Program-made: the position numbers and the translations under genes
Source of the DNA: Piscinibacter aquaticus
Lineage (GTDB): Bacteria > Pseudomonadota > Gammaproteobacteria > Burkholderiales > Burkholderiaceae_C
DNA length: 64,000 bases
Direction: 5' to 3'
Assembly (NCBI GenBank): GCA_007994965.1
Contig: VOPW01000001.1
Location: 1,240,001-1,304,000 of the forward strand
The notes under the pieces: generated by a model
Told to the model about the DNA's origin: nothing
Databases searched by the model: none
The model's input: the letters and a program-made list of their open reading frames with translations, nothing else
Part shown: positions 39,535 through 52,923 of the stretch, one piece after another
Numbering within the stretch: position 1 is the first letter of the stretch
Layout of the letters: each line of letters begins with the position of its first letter

Positions 39535-39608
39535 GCGGGTGTAGTTCAATGGTAGAACGGCAGCTTCCCAAGCTTCATACGAGGGTTCGATTCCCTTCAC
39601 CCGCTCCA
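39535..39608 (+). tRNA. tRNA-Gly(CCC)
   Basis: A 74-nt cloverleaf with encoded CCA. The acceptor stem is GCGGGTG/CACCCGC, fully paired. The anticodon loop is TTCCCAA with anticodon CCC (reads GGG, glycine). The T loop is GGTTCGATTCC. A strong hairpin follows at 39621. Confidence 0.95.
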
Positions 39609-39620
39609 AGAATCGTGACG

Positions 39621-39644
39621 CAGAGGGCCCATCGGGGCCCTCTG
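39621..39644 (+). terminator. hairpin terminator after tRNA-Gly
   Basis: Perfect 10-bp stem (CAGAGGGCCC / GGGCCCTCTG) with a 4-nt ATCG loop, 12 bp after the tRNA. There is no long T tract, so termination may rely on stem stability. It separates the tRNA from the GGDEF-like gene at 39671. Confidence 0.7.
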
Positions 39645-39670
39645 TCGCATCGGCAGGAGGAGACCAGGCC

Positions 39671-40535
39671 ATGAGCCTCGAGATGCTGCGCGTTGGAGTG
39701 CCCGCGTCGCTGTTCGACGTGGTGCAGGCGTCGCTGGCGGTCTCGCCGGCCGGCCCCTTCGACGTGCTGCCCCTGGCCGATCCATCGGCCTTCGACGCCG
39801 GCGGCTTCGATGCCGTGCTGCTGCCGCAACCGACCGGCCTGGCCGATCTTCCGGCACATGCGGCAGCCACCGCGCTGGTGGTGGTGGCCGAGGGCGACGA
39901 TGCCGCCCCTTGCTCGGCTGGCTGCGCCAGGGTGCCGCCGACGTGGCCGGCACGCATGACCTGCGCTCGCCGGGCTTCGGCGCGCGGCTGCGCGTGGCGG
40001 TGGAGCGCCGCCGCATCGAGCGCGAGGCACGCCAGCCTATGCCACCGATCTGGCCACCGGCTTGCCGCACCGGCAGCAGCTGGTCGAGCACATGAGCCAC
40101 CTGATCGCGCTGCGCGAACGCCAGCCCGCGCCGATGGCCATCCTCGTGCTGCGCATCGAGGGCATCGAGACGGCTGCGGCGCGCCTCGGCCATGAAGCGG
40201 CCAACGTGCTGCGCCGCAAGATCGCCGTGCGGCTGCGTGCCGGAGTGCGCGCCAGCGACGTGGTGGCCTCGCTGGGCGACGACAGCTACGCCGTGCTGCT
40301 GGCCGCGCTGCTCGCGCCGGGCGATGCCGCGCACGTGGGCGCCAAGCTGCTGACCCAACTGCGCAAGCCTTTCCAGGTGGCGGGGCAGGAGGTCTCTGTC
40401 TCGGCCGCGCTGGGCATCGCGCTGCACCTGCGCGATGGCGCACAGCCCGAGGCGCTGCTCGCACGCGCCTCGGCGCTGGCCGCCGCCGCGCCGGCCGAGG
40501 GCCGCCTCACGGGCACCGCGGCCAACGACGGCTGA
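39671..40535 (+). CDS. GGDEF-domain protein with degenerate active site
   Basis: About 288 residues. The N-terminal 100 residues resemble a receiver-like fold (LRVGVPASLFDVVQASLAV, FDAVLLPQP). The second half is a GGDEF domain: DLATGLPHRQQLVEHM matches the usual D-LTGLPNR start, followed by RKIAVRLRAGVRASDVVASL. The signature GGDEF is replaced by GDDSY, so diguanylate cyclase activity is unlikely. It may bind c-di-GMP or another partner instead. Shifts near 39908 (C run) and 40035 (CCAGG reduced to CCAG) break the frame. Convergent with gabD. Confidence 0.75.
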
Positions 40536-40550
40536 GCCTCGTTCAGCGCG

Positions 40551-42029
40551 TCACTTCAGGATGTCGCCCAGGCAAAGGTACTTGATCTCGACGTAGTCGT
40601 CGATGCCGTGGTGCGAGCCCTCGCGGCCGAGGCCCGATTGCTTGACGCCGCCGAAGGGCACCTCCGCCGTCGAGATCAGCCCGGTGTTGATGCCGACCAT
40701 GCCGTACTCCAGCGCCTCACCGACGCGGAAGATGCGGCCGACGTCGCGGCTGTAGAAGTAGCTGGCCGGCCGAACTCGGTGTTGTTCGCCATCTCGATGG
40801 CCTCCGCCTCGGTCTTGAAGCGGAAGACGGGCGCCACCGGGCCGAAGGTCTCTTCCTTCGCGCACAGCATCTCGCCGGTGACGTTGGCCAGCACCGTCGG
40901 CGTGTAGAAGCGCTCGCCGATCTTCGCGCCGCCGACCACGACCTTCGCGCCCTTGCTGACCGCGTCGGCCACGTGGCGCTCGACCTTGCCGATGGCCTGG
41001 TCGTCGATCAGCGGGCCCTGGTTGACGCCGGCCTCGAAGCCGTTGCCCACCTTGATGCCCCTGGCCTTCTCGGCCAGCTTGGCGACGAAGGCGTCGTAGA
41101 CGCCGTCCTGCACGTACAGGCGGTTCGCGCAGACGCAGGTCTGGCCGGCGTTGCGGTACTTGCTCACCATCGCGCCCTCGACGGCGCTGTCGATGTCGGC
41201 GTCGTCGAAGACGATGAAGGGCGCGTTGCCACCGAGCTCGAGGCTGAGCTTCTTGATCGTCGGCGCGCATTGCGCGGCCAGGATGCGGCCCACCTCGGTG
41301 GAGCCGGTGAAGGAGAGGTGGCGCACGATGTCGCTGGCGCACAGCACCTTGCCGACCGCGATGGAGTTGTCGCCATCGGCGGTGATCACGTTGAGCACGC
41401 CGGCCGGCATGCCGGCGCGCTGCGCCAGTTCGGCCACGGCCAGCGCCGACAGCGGCGTCTGCTCGGCCGGCTTGATCACCACCGGGCAGCCGGCGGCCAG
41501 CGCCGGCGCGACCTTGCGCGTGATCATCGCGATCGGGAAATTCCACGGCGTGATCGCCGCGCACACGCCCATCGCCTGCTTGATGACGAGGTAGCGCTTG
41601 TTGCCGTCGGTGGTGGGAATCGTCTCGCCGTAGACGCGCTTGGCCTCCTCGGCAAACCACTCGAGGAAGCTGGCGCCGTAGCCGACCTCGCCCTTGGCCT
41701 CGGCCAGCGGCTTGCCCTGCTCGGCGGTCATGATGCGGGCCAGGTCGTCGGCATGCTGGTGCAGCAGCGCGAACCACTTCATCAGGATCGCGCCGCGCTC
41801 CTTGGCGGTCTTGCTGCGCCAGGCCGGCCAGGCCTTGTGGGCGGCCTGCAGCGCGGCTTCGGTCTCGGCGGGGCCCGAGGTTGGCCACGTCGGCGAGCTT
41901 GGCGCCGGTGGCCGGGTCGGTCACGTCGAAGCGGGCGGCGCCGGCCACCCATTCGCCGTTGATCAGGGCGTTCGTCTTCAGCAGCGAGGCGTCGGCCAGC
42001 GTGGCCAGCGGCGAGGTCTTCATGTCCAT
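40551..42029 (-). CDS. gabD: NAD(P)-dependent succinate-semialdehyde dehydrogenase
   Basis: About 493 residues, aldehyde dehydrogenase superfamily. Oxidises succinate semialdehyde (or glutarate semialdehyde) to the acid. Motifs: [54 protein letters not shown], the catalytic glutamate in [15 protein letters not shown], and the catalytic cysteine in [15 protein letters not shown]. The C-terminus [20 protein letters not shown] is typical of GabD. Shifts near 41880 and 40768 (CCTGG reduced to CCGG). Divergent from alaS; no gabT adjacent. Confidence 0.92.
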   Translation of the reverse strand: MDMKTSPLATLADASLLKTNALINGEWVAGAARFDVTDPATGAKLADVANLGPRRDRSRAAGRPQGLAGLAQQDRQGARRDPDEVVRAAAPACRRPGPHHDRRAGQAAGRGQGRGRLRRQLPRVVCRGGQARLRRDDSHHRRQQALPRHQAGDGRVRGDHAVEFPDRDDHAQGRAGAGRRLPGGDQAGRADAAVGAGRGRTGAARRHAGRRAQRDHRRWRQLHRGRQGAVRQRHRAPPLLHRLHRGGPHPGRAMRADDQEAQPRARWQRALHRLRRRRHRQRRRGRDGEQVPQRRPDLRLREPPVRAGRRLRRLRRQAGREGQGHQGGQRLRGRRQPGPADRRPGHRQGRAPRGRRGQQGREGRGRRREDRRALLHADGAGQRHRRDAVREGRDLRPGGARLPLQDRGGGHRDGEQHRVRPASYFYSRDVGRIFRVGEALEYGMVGINTGLISTAEVPFGGVKQSGLGREGSHHGIDDYVEIKYLCLGDILK

Positions 42030-42108
42030 GGTGCAGTCTCCAGGGTGCAGCCCGCCACTTTACTGCGCCGGGCCGAAGGGCGAGGGACCCCCGGTAGAAT
42101 TCCGGGTC

Positions 42109-44706
<2,598 letters not shown>

Positions 44707-44734
<28 letters not shown>

Positions 44735-46528
44735 TCTCTGGCCGCTGCGCTGGCGTCGAGCCAGCGCAGCAACGTGGCGTAGAGCGCACCGACATCGATC
44801 GGCTTGGCGACATGGTCGTCCATGCCGGCGTCGATGCAGGCCTCGCGCTCGTCGGCGAAGGCGGTGGCCGTCAATGCGATCACCGGCAGGCGCGGCAGCC
44901 CGGCCGCGCGTTCGTGGTCGCGCCACTCGCGTGTGGCGGCCAGCCCGTCCTGCACCGGCATGTGCACGTCCATCAGCATCAGGGCCGGCGGTTGGCGGCG
45001 GGCGTGGGCGAGTGCCTGTGCGCCGTTCTCCGCGAGAGTCACGGTCAGGCCGGCACGGCGCAGCATCTCGCTGGCCACGATCTGGTTCAGCTCGTTGTCC
45101 TCCACCAGCAGCACCTCGCGGCCGGCGTGATGTTCGCGAAGCATCGCCTCGGCGTCGGCTGGCGGGCTCGGCGCTTCGGCTGGGCTGGCCGCTGCAGCGG
45201 CACCTCCAGCACGGCGCATGTGCCGTCGCCCGGCGTGCTGGTCAGCGACAGCTGGCCGCCCAGCGCCTCCGCCACCTGCTGCGTGATCGCCAGGCCCAGG
45301 CCGCTGCCGCCATGGCGGCGCGTCGTCGAGACGTCACCCTGCTCGAAAGGCTGGAACAAGCGCTGCTGCCCGTCACACGGCAGGCCCGGGCCGGTGTCTG
45401 ACACCTCGAATCGCACGCGCCAGCCCTCGTGCTTTTCGTCCACCGCCTGTGCAGCGATCGCGACGCGGCCGTGCTCGGTGAACTTCACGGCATTGCCGGC
45501 CGGGTTCAGCAGCGCCTGCATCAGCCGCGTCGGGTCGCTGCGCACGCGCGCGGGCAACGGGCCGAGCTGCAGCTGGAGTTCCAGCCCCTTGTCGCGTGCC
45601 CGCTCGACGAGCAGCGCCTGAACGCGTTCGAGCAGCGCGGGCAGCTCGAAATCCGCCGGCTCGATCGCCAGCTTGCCGGCCTCGATGCGCGACAGATCGA
45701 GGATGTCGTCGATCAGCGCCTGCAGATGGCGCGAGGCTTCCTCGACGCGGCCGAGCCGATCGGCCGCGACCGGCTCAGCCACGTCGCGGCGCAGCAGCTG
45801 CACGAGGCCGAGGATGGCGTTCAGTGGCGTGCGGATCTCGTGGCTCATGTTGGCGAGAAAGGCGCTCTTGGCCTTCGTCGCGGCCTCGGCGCGCTCGAGC
45901 GCCGCGGCGAGCTCGCGCTCGCGCGCCTCTCGGCGCTCAGGTCGGTGGCCAGCACGATGAAGCCGACCACCTCGTCGCCTCGCCAGTCGGGCACGTAGTA
46001 GGCGAGCGAGACGCAGGGCTGCCCATCGGGCGCGGTGTCGTCGCGCTCGAAGCGCTGCGTGCGGCCGGCCAGCACCGCCTCGACGCGCGGCGCGTTGGCA
46101 CGCGCCCGGCGGTCCCACGGTGCGCCGAGGTCGGCGATGCGCCGGCCGAGAATGCGATCGGCACCGATGCCGTGCCACTCGCAGAACCCGCGGTTGGCAA
46201 AGCGGCAGCGGTTGTCGCGGTCCCAGTAGCTCAGGCGCGCGGGCAGACTGTCGGCCACCAGGCGGAGGAAGTCCTCGGCGGCCCGCCGATCGGCCAGCGC
46301 CCGTTCGAGGTGGGCCTGCTGGCGCAGCGTCGCCCGGGCGGCACGGGCACGCTCGTAGGCCATGGCGCTGGCGGTCAATGCCACCGCCAGCAATGCCGCC
46401 ATCATCGCGGCCGCGATGCCACCGGTCGACGCGAAGCCGAACAAGGTTGCCGCCAGTGCCGCTGCGACCGCCACGCCGCAGATCAACGCGGCCTGTTGCC
46501 GCCGCACGTGGGGATCGTTCTCAGTCAC
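44707..46528 (-). CDS. hybrid histidine kinase / response regulator
   Basis: About 607 residues. Two N-terminal transmembrane helices (about 12-60), a PAS domain (about 85-190: [20 protein letters not shown]), a HisKA domain with the phospho-histidine in [16 protein letters not shown] (about 230), an ATPase domain with [20 protein letters not shown] and GGSGLGLAI, and a C-terminal receiver with [12 protein letters not shown] and the aspartate in LMLMDVHMP (about 518). It lacks an HPt domain, so a separate phosphotransfer protein is needed. Shifts near 45935 and 45190. The signal and target are unknown. Confidence 0.9.
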
Positions 46529-46583
46529 GGTGACATGCTATCGGGGGTCCGCGTCGCCGGGCTTGATCCAGCGCTGGCCGCGA

Positions 46584-47364
46584 TCAGGACGGGCCGGCCC
46601 GTGGCTTCTTCAACTGCTCGGCCAGGCCCTCGCAGGGATCCGGCCGCGGCGTGATACGGGCGCTGCGCAGCTCGTCGGCCTGCAGGCCATGGTCCTGCGC
46701 GCCGAAGATCACCACGTGCAGGCCGGGTGCACCGTGCCGCTGCGCCGGTGCAGCGGCACGCCGCGATCGCGCGCCGCATGCTGCGCGCCGGTGAGCAGCA
46801 GCACCGGCGCCCGGGCTGCAGCGCGCCGGCGATGGTCTCGGCCATGGCCTGGTCCCGCGCGATCTGCACGCGCACCATGCCCGGCTCCTGCGCGGCCGGC
46901 AGCAGGCCGCAGTGGCCCTCGCGCACGGCCACAGCCAGCTTCTCGCGCGCCGCGGCATCGACGAGCGCATCGCGGGCGGCATCTCCCATGGTCTCGCGCA
47001 GCTTCGCGCGCGGCAGGTTGCCGCCGAGCACCGGCACGCCGGCGCGCACCGCCGCCATCACCACGCCCTCGTAGACCGGCCACTCCCAGCCCGACCACTG
47101 CAGCGCGCCTCGAACACTGGCGGCATCGGCATCGCGCGGCAGGCCGGCGGTGCTGCGGCCCTGCTCGGCCATCTCGATCACCACGGCCGCCAATCGCCCC
47201 TGCGCAGCCAGCTGCTTCACCGCCTGCGCCACTGGCGCTGATGGTCGGGCTGGTCGTGCTGCTCGCCGAAGATCAGCACCGGCGCATCGGGCAGGGGCGG
47301 GGCAGGGGTCGCGCAGGCCGCCAGGGCCAGCAGCGCGCTGAGGCAGGGGGAGGCGCAACTTCAT
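46584..47364 (-). CDS. ChaN-family lipoprotein
   Basis: About 260 residues. The N-terminus becomes a lipoprotein signal (ALLALAAC) after one shift in a C run near 47345. The ChaN/Tiki-like core reads LIFGEQHDQPDHQRQ, VVIEMAEQGRS, WEWPVYEGVVMAAVRAGVPV, GGNLPRAKLR and VLLLTGAQHAARDRGVP. Campylobacter ChaN binds haem and takes part in iron uptake; the role here is inferred from family only. Shifts also near 47231 (CCAGG reduced to CCAG), 46820 and 46735. Divergent from the GNAT gene, 38 bp away. Confidence 0.82.
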
Positions 47365-47402
47365 CGTCCCAGCATACGATAGGCGCACAAGGAGCACCGA
47401 CC

Positions 47403-47926
47403 GTGAACATCCCCGTCCGCCGCGCCACGCCGCGCGATGCCGCGGCCTTCGCGAAGATCATGGCCGATCCGCTGGTCTACGGAAACCTGCTGCAGATGCC
47501 GATGCCAAACGAGGAACTCTGGCATGCGCGGCTGAGCGAATCGACCGCACCGGGCAAGCCCGACCTGCTGCTGTGCGCCGAGCTCGATGGCGAGGTGGTG
47601 GGCACCAGCGGGCTGCATCCGGCCGGCGCTCAGCTCCGCCGGCGCCACGCGATGATGCTGGGCATCTCGGTAGCACCGTCGGCACAGCGTCGCGGCGTGG
47701 GCAGCGCGCTGATGGCGGCGATGTGCGACTACGCCGACCGCTGGGCCGGCGCGCTGCGTCTGAGCTGACGGTCTTCGTCGACAACGCGCCGGCGATCGCG
47801 CTTTATCGAAAGTTCGGCTTCGAGGTGGAAGGCACGCACCGCGGCTACGCGCTGCGCGATGGCCGCTACGCCGACGTGCTCGCGATGGCTCGCTGGCACC
47901 CGAACCCGCCGTCGACGCCGGGCTGA
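47403..47926 (+). CDS. GNAT-family N-acetyltransferase
   Basis: About 175 residues. Acetyl-CoA-dependent transferase of the RimI/YhhY-like group. IPVRRATPRDAAAFAKIM opens the fold. The acetyl-CoA loop is SVAPSAQRRGVGSALM, and the last strand-helix is ELTVFVDNAPAIALYRKFGF, followed by EVEGTHRGYALRDGRYADVL. One frameshift near 47765 loses a G in CTGGAG. GTG 47403 is the start. YhhY-type enzymes acetylate amino acids or peptides; the substrate is unknown. Confidence 0.88.
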
Positions 47927-47938
47927 GCCGCGCCGCGC

Positions 47939-49279
47939 TCATCGCATCTGCAGGGCCAGCGCCTGCGCGCCAATGCAGCGGCCGAGCGTGCCGCCGTGCT
48001 CGATCGCCGAGCGGAAATGGATGCCGGCGTACAGCCGCGACAGCCCCGCCTCGCGCGCGGCGGCGGCGACGCTCGGAAAGCGGCGCGGGCCCCAGCCCCG
48101 GTCGTTGTGGAAACGGTCTTCGATCGCCGTGTCGCGGCCGTGGAAGCGCTCGAGCAGCTCCGCGGCAGCGCCTGACACCACCGAGTGGCCCGAGGGGTAC
48201 TCGGGAAACGGCGGCGTCTCCATCGTCGGCGGCACCCAGTTCGCATCGAGCACCAGCTGGATGTAGGTGACCGGCCGCAGCACATTCAGTTCGTACTTGA
48301 TCTTCCAGGTGGCGATGAAGGCATCCGACATCGCGATGCCCAGCTGCGCATACTGCTGCGCCGCGGCGGCGAGATCGGCGCGCCTGTCGCGCAGCAGGTC
48401 GGTCAGGATCGAGCTCCAGTGGCCGGCGGGCGTGGGCGTCTTGCCCGGGTCGTCGGCCCAGTACAGCGCGATGCGGCGCTCCTCCTCGCTGGGCCGCGTG
48501 CCCACGCGCAGCACCTCGGCCGCTTCGCGGTGGAAGGCCGAGCCCGGCTGTTCGTCGTAGGCCGGCGGGCCCGGGATGCGGCAGCGATCGAGCGTGGGCA
48601 GGAAGGGCCGGTTCTCGCCCCAGTGCGGCAGCACCGGCCGGCCGAAACGCGGCGGCGTCGGCACCCAGGCGCCCGGGCCGCTGGGTGCCACGAATTGCGC
48701 GTCCAGGCGCTGGCGCCGCGCGCCGAGCACATCGTGGCCGCCATCGGTGCGCGCCCAGGTCATCAGCGCCATCGCCAGCAGTCGGCCATGCGTCTGCGAG
48801 CGCACGATCACCTCCGGCGTGCGTTGCTGCGGATCGAAATCCTGCGGCTGCAGCACCGGCATGCTGCGCTCCAGCGCCTCGAAGCGTGCCTTCCAGTCGG
48901 GCGGTGCATTGGGCAGCAGCATCGCGGTCAGCGCGGCCATCGTCGAATTCGCGACGGTCGGCCAGTGCAGCGTGTCGTCGGGCTGGGCCGGCGGCAGCGA
49001 CTCGAGCTCGACCAGCTGACCGGCGAGGCTGCGCCCCTGCGGAATGCCGGCGACGATGGCCTCGTGCAGCCCGAGGCCGAGGTAGGCCAGCGTGCGCGCG
49101 GCTACCGGCGGCGATTGCCCGGGCGTCTGCTGGATGGCCGGCAGCACGACGCGGAACCATTCGGTGGCCACCGCGGCGCTGTAGCGCGTCGCCTCCGGGC
49201 CGCCGGCCGCAGCGATCGCGGGCGCCAGCAGCAGCGCAGCGAGGAACGCCTTCAACGCAGTCCTCAGCGTGGTGCCCAT
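47939..49279 (-). CDS. vanadium-dependent haloperoxidase / PAP2-like phosphatase
   Basis: Intact, 446 residues with a signal peptide (AFLAALLLAPAIAAAGG). The vanadate/phosphate-binding residues are in three motifs: KYELNVLRPVTYI (Lys and Arg, about 327-333), FPEYPSGHSVVSGAAAELL (PSGH, about 363) and LYAGIHFRSAIEHG (about 419). Vanadium haloperoxidases oxidise halides with peroxide, but bacterial relatives may be acid phosphatases. Its start overlaps the end of the FG-GAP/ASPIC gene by 16 bp, implying a functional pair. It is the last gene of the xylose-region run on this strand. Confidence 0.85.
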   Translation of the reverse strand: MGTTLRTALKAFLAALLLAPAIAAAGGPEATRYSAAVATEWFRVVLPAIQQTPGQSPPVAARTLAYLGLGLHEAIVAGIPQGRSLAGQLVELESLPPAQPDDTLHWPTVANSTMAALTAMLLPNAPPDWKARFEALERSMPVLQPQDFDPQQRTPEVIVRSQTHGRLLAMALMTWARTDGGHDVLGARRQRLDAQFVAPSGPGAWVPTPPRFGRPVLPHWGENRPFLPTLDRCRIPGPPAYDEQPGSAFHREAAEVLRVGTRPSEEERRIALYWADDPGKTPTPAGHWSSILTDLLRDRRADLAAAAQQYAQLGIAMSDAFIATWKIKYELNVLRPVTYIQLVLDANWVPPTMETPPFPEYPSGHSVVSGAAAELLERFHGRDTAIEDRFHNDRGWGPRRFPSVAAAAREAGLSRLYAGIHFRSAIEHGGTLGRCIGAQALALQMR

Positions 49280-50883
49280 GGCAGCAGCCCCTTCTCGCGA
49301 TCGATGATCACCGTGCGGTCGGCGCTGGTCTCGAACCAGGGGCCGACGCCGTCGTCGCTGCCCCAGCGATTGCCGGGCCAGCGCACGCGCACGCGCGCCG
49401 TGGTTGCTTCGCCCAGGCCCACGTGCAGCATGCCCAGCGTGCCGCTCGCATGGCCGCCGCCGACCACCTGCTCGATCTGCTGCACGCGCCCCTGCGCCTC
49501 GGCCTCCAACCACGCCCCCACCGCATCGCGGTTGCCGCCGCCCTGGCGCAGCTTGACCTTCAGCCAGTGCCCGAGGGGGCGCGGCGCTTGAGCGGTGCCG
49601 CTGCCGACATTGCGCCACAGCTTCGCGCGGTCCCAGCGGTTGACGATCACCGCATCGAGCAGGCCGTCGCCATTGAGGTCGACCAGCAGTCCGCCGCGGC
49701 CGCGCTGGTAGTTGCGCAGTGCGGCGGCCTCGGCGGCTTCGACGAAGCGGCCGTCCGGCATGCCGAGCAGCAGGTTGCTCGGGTCGAGCATCGCGAAGTC
49801 CGGCATCTGGCCGATGTTGCCCTTGACGACGAAGAGATCCGGCCAGCCGTCGTTGTTGGCGTCGGCGAATTGGGCGTGCCAGGCGGTCGAGGATGCACGT
49901 CGCCGCCGGTGTGCGGCCGGTGCGCGGTGATGCCGCGCGCGAAGGCGATGTCGCGGTAGGCCGGCTGCGCCGCATCGCCGGCCAGCGCCTGCAGCTTGTT
50001 GTCGGCCATGCTGGTCAGGAAGTAGGCCGGGTAGGGGCTGCCGTCCAGCGGCGTCGAGGCAATGCCCATGCCCCAGATCTGCAGCGGCTTCCAGCCGGTG
50101 GACGCGTCGTGCAGGCGTGGCTCGCCCGTCGCGTCGATGCGCCACAGCTGCTCCTGGCCACCTTTGTAGTACTCGCGGTCGTTGGTCACGCGCAGCGAAG
50201 GCTGGCCGCTGCGGTTCCAGTCGGAGAACAGCATGCCCAGCGCGCAGAAGCCGGGGCGCAGCGGCGTGGGCGGCGCAAAGCGCAAGGCGTCGGCGCTGCC
50301 GGGTGCCGGGCGCAGCAGCACGTTGTCGGTGCAGCTGCCCCAGGAAACTCGGGCCGGCCGCGGTCGATGTAGGTGCCGAAGGCGAGCGTCGGCCGTGCGT
50401 CGCCACCCAGCCACGCCGCCGAGAAGGCCGTCGTCCACTCGTTGCCGCCCTGGAAGCCCCAGCGCTCGTTGGCGCGCTCGAAGCGGCAGTCGCCGAGGCC
50501 GCGCATCAGCATCGTCTCGCCGACGCGCAGCACCACCAGATCGAGCCGGCCGTCGCCGTCGAGGTCGATCGGGTAGGCGCCCAGCGTGCTGGTCAGCTCC
50601 AGCCCGGAACGCTCGGCGACCAGGCGCAGCGCGCCGCCCCCGGCGCTGCGGTTGCGGTAGAAGCGCGAGCGGTTGGCGCCGCCGGCGATGAACAGCGAGG
50701 GCAGGCCGCTGTCGTCGCAGTCGAGCGCGGCCACCCCGCCGCCGACCATGTATTCCCACTCGCCGTCGAAGCGGCTGTTCAGGCCGGCCGATTCGGTCTC
50801 ATCGACGAACTGCGGCACCGCGGGCGCGGCCTCGAGCGCGCCCGCGAAGCTGAGTGCCAGCCGATAAGGGCGAGGCGCCGCAC
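49264..50883 (-). CDS. FG-GAP/VCBS-repeat protein with C-terminal ASPIC/UnbV domain
   Basis: About 540 residues, probably exported (start region [14 protein letters not shown]). Repeats with calcium-loop sequences are visible: [49 protein letters not shown] and [17 protein letters not shown]. The C-terminus has the ASPIC/UnbV pattern [19 protein letters not shown] and VRVRWPGN. This is the CRTAC1-like beta-propeller family. Shifts near 50343 (CCTGG) and 49895. The GTG start at 50883 is uncertain, as the signal peptide also shifts frame. It lies 4 bp after xylG and overlaps the haloperoxidase gene. Confidence 0.83.
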
Positions 50884-50887
50884 GCGC

Positions 50888-51653
50888 TCAGCCCTTCGCG
50901 CGGGGCTTCTGCCCGAGGATGATCATGCCCAGCACCTCGTCGGGCGTGACGTCGGCGACGCGCACCGTGTCGACCACGCTGCCGTTCTTCATCACCGTCA
51001 CGCGGTCGCAGACCTCGAACACATCGGCCATGTCGTGGCTGATCAGGAAGATGCCGATGCCTTCTTCCTTCAGTCGGTGGATGGTGTCCAGCACCATGCG
51101 CGTCTCGGCCGGGCCGAGCGCGGCGCAGGGCTCGTCCATGATCAGGATGCGCGCGTTGAAATACAGCGCCCGGGCGATCGCGACGGTCTGACGCTGGCCG
51201 CCGGACATCGAGCGCACCGGCTTGCGCAGCTGGGTGAAGTTCGGGTTCAGGCGCTGGATCACCTGCCGCGCCTCGTGCTCCATGCGGTCGGTGTCGAGCG
51301 TGCGCCAGGGCGTGAGCAGCTCGCGGCCGAGGAAGAGGTTGCTCGGCGCATCGAGGTTCTCGGCCAGCGCCAGCGTCTGGTGGATGGTCTCGATGCCGGC
51401 TGGCGCGCATCGCGCGGCGTGCGGAAGTGACAGTCCTTGCCGTGCACGCGCAGGGTGCCGCCATCGGCCGGGAAGACGCCGGACAACACCTTGATCAGCG
51501 TGCTCTTGCCCGCGCCGTTGTGGCCGAGCAGGCCGACCACCTCGCCGGCGTGCAGGTCGCAGCTGGCCTTGTCGACGGCGTGGATGCCGCCGAAGTGCTT
51601 GGAGAGCTCGTGCACCTCGACGAGCGGCTGGTAGGGAGCTGCGCGGCGCTCAC
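50888..51653 (-). CDS. xylG: xylose ABC transporter ATP-binding protein, single-domain form
   Basis: About 255 residues. One ABC module: Walker [17 protein letters not shown], the signature [16 protein letters not shown], Walker [19 protein letters not shown], and the switch region [18 protein letters not shown]. coli XylG and most CUT2 ATPases have two fused modules (about 500 residues), so this is the short FrcA-like type that must dimerise. Shifts near 51635 and 51402 (CCAGG reduced to CCAG). GTG 51653 overlaps the xylH stop. Confidence 0.87.
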
Positions 51654-52859
51654 TTGCCCTGCCTCCGGTTGTAGACGACGTCGAACCACACCGCGGCGAT
51701 GAGGATCATGCCGATGAAGATCTGCCGCATCGGGCTGGAGACATCCATCAGCACCATGCCGTTGTCCAGGCTCTGGATCAGCAGCGCGCCGACGATGGCG
51801 CCGGGGATGGTGCCCGAGCCGCCGGCCAGCGAGGTGCCGCCGATCACCGTGGCGGCGATCACGTAGAGCTCGGCCATCTGGCCGATCGAGTGGGTGCCCG
51901 AGTTCAGGCGCGCGGTGGTGATCACCGAGGCCAGCGCGGCCAGCGCGCCCATCAGCGCGAAGAGCATCAGCAGCACGCGGCGCGTCGGCAGGCCCGACAG
52001 CAGCGCGGCTTCGGGGTTGCCGCCATAGGCGAAGACGTAGCGCCCGAACCGGGTGGCGGTGGCCACGCCGTGCAGCAGCGCCGCCGCGGCGATCAGGATC
52101 AGCACCGGCACGCCGATGCCCTTGCCCGGCGGTGCGGCGCCTTCGACGGCCGCGGAAGGATCGGGATAGGCGCAGACCACCGCGACGAAGCCGAGGATCG
52201 CTGCGCAACCGACCACCACCTTGGCGGCATCGGCCCAGGCCGGCGCCTGCGCCGAGCCGTAGCGGGCCCGCGAGCGGCGTGCCTGCAGTGCCGCGCCGAT
52301 CAGCAGCGCGCAGCCGATGGCGCCCAGCGCCCAGCTCCAGGCAGTGCCGATCGAGCCGTTCACGCCGCCGCCCAGGCGCTGGTAGGGCTGCGCCAGCGGC
52401 GCGAGCGTCTGGCCGTCGGCGACCAGGAATGCCGAGCCGCGCCACATCAGGTAGCCGGCCAGCGTGACCACGAAGGCCGGCACCTCGCGATGCGCGACCC
52501 ACCAGCCCTGGAAGATGCCGACCAGCACACCGGCCAGCAGGCCGGCGCCGATCGAGATCCAGGTGATGCCGGGCGTGTCGGCGCCCAGCCAGGTCACCTG
52601 CACCCAGGCGATCACCATGCCGGTGAAGGCCATCAGCGAACCGACCGACAGATCGATCTGGCGCGCGACGATGATGAACACCATGCCGCAGGCCATCAGC
52701 GCGGTCACGCAGGTCTGGATCGACAGGTTGTAGAGGTTGCGCGGCGACAGGGAAGATGCCGTCGGTCAGCATCGCCAGGGCGATCCAGACCGCGGCCAGT
52801 GCCAGCACGAGCGAAGTGAAGCGCGGGTCGAAACCGGCCCGCTCCAGCCAGGAACGCAT
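51650..52859 (-). CDS. xylH: xylose ABC transporter permease
   Basis: About 403 residues, CUT2 permease with around ten membrane segments. Family motifs: [20 protein letters not shown] followed by [55 protein letters not shown] (the EAA-like loop), and [20 protein letters not shown]. The N-terminal 35 residues are in another frame because of an extra C near 52755. The larger central insertion matches XylH rather than RbsC. It sits between xylF and xylG. Confidence 0.9.
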
Positions 52860-52923
52860 CGAATTCTCCTGAGACGTGCCGCCGCCGGGGCGGCACGTCG
52901 GGGGTCACGAGATCAGCGATGCG

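Noticed and set aside
47939-49975. 678-residue frame joining the haloperoxidase to upstream sequence
   Set aside because: The upstream part is a shadow of the FG-GAP gene. The haloperoxidase has a clear signal peptide at 49279.
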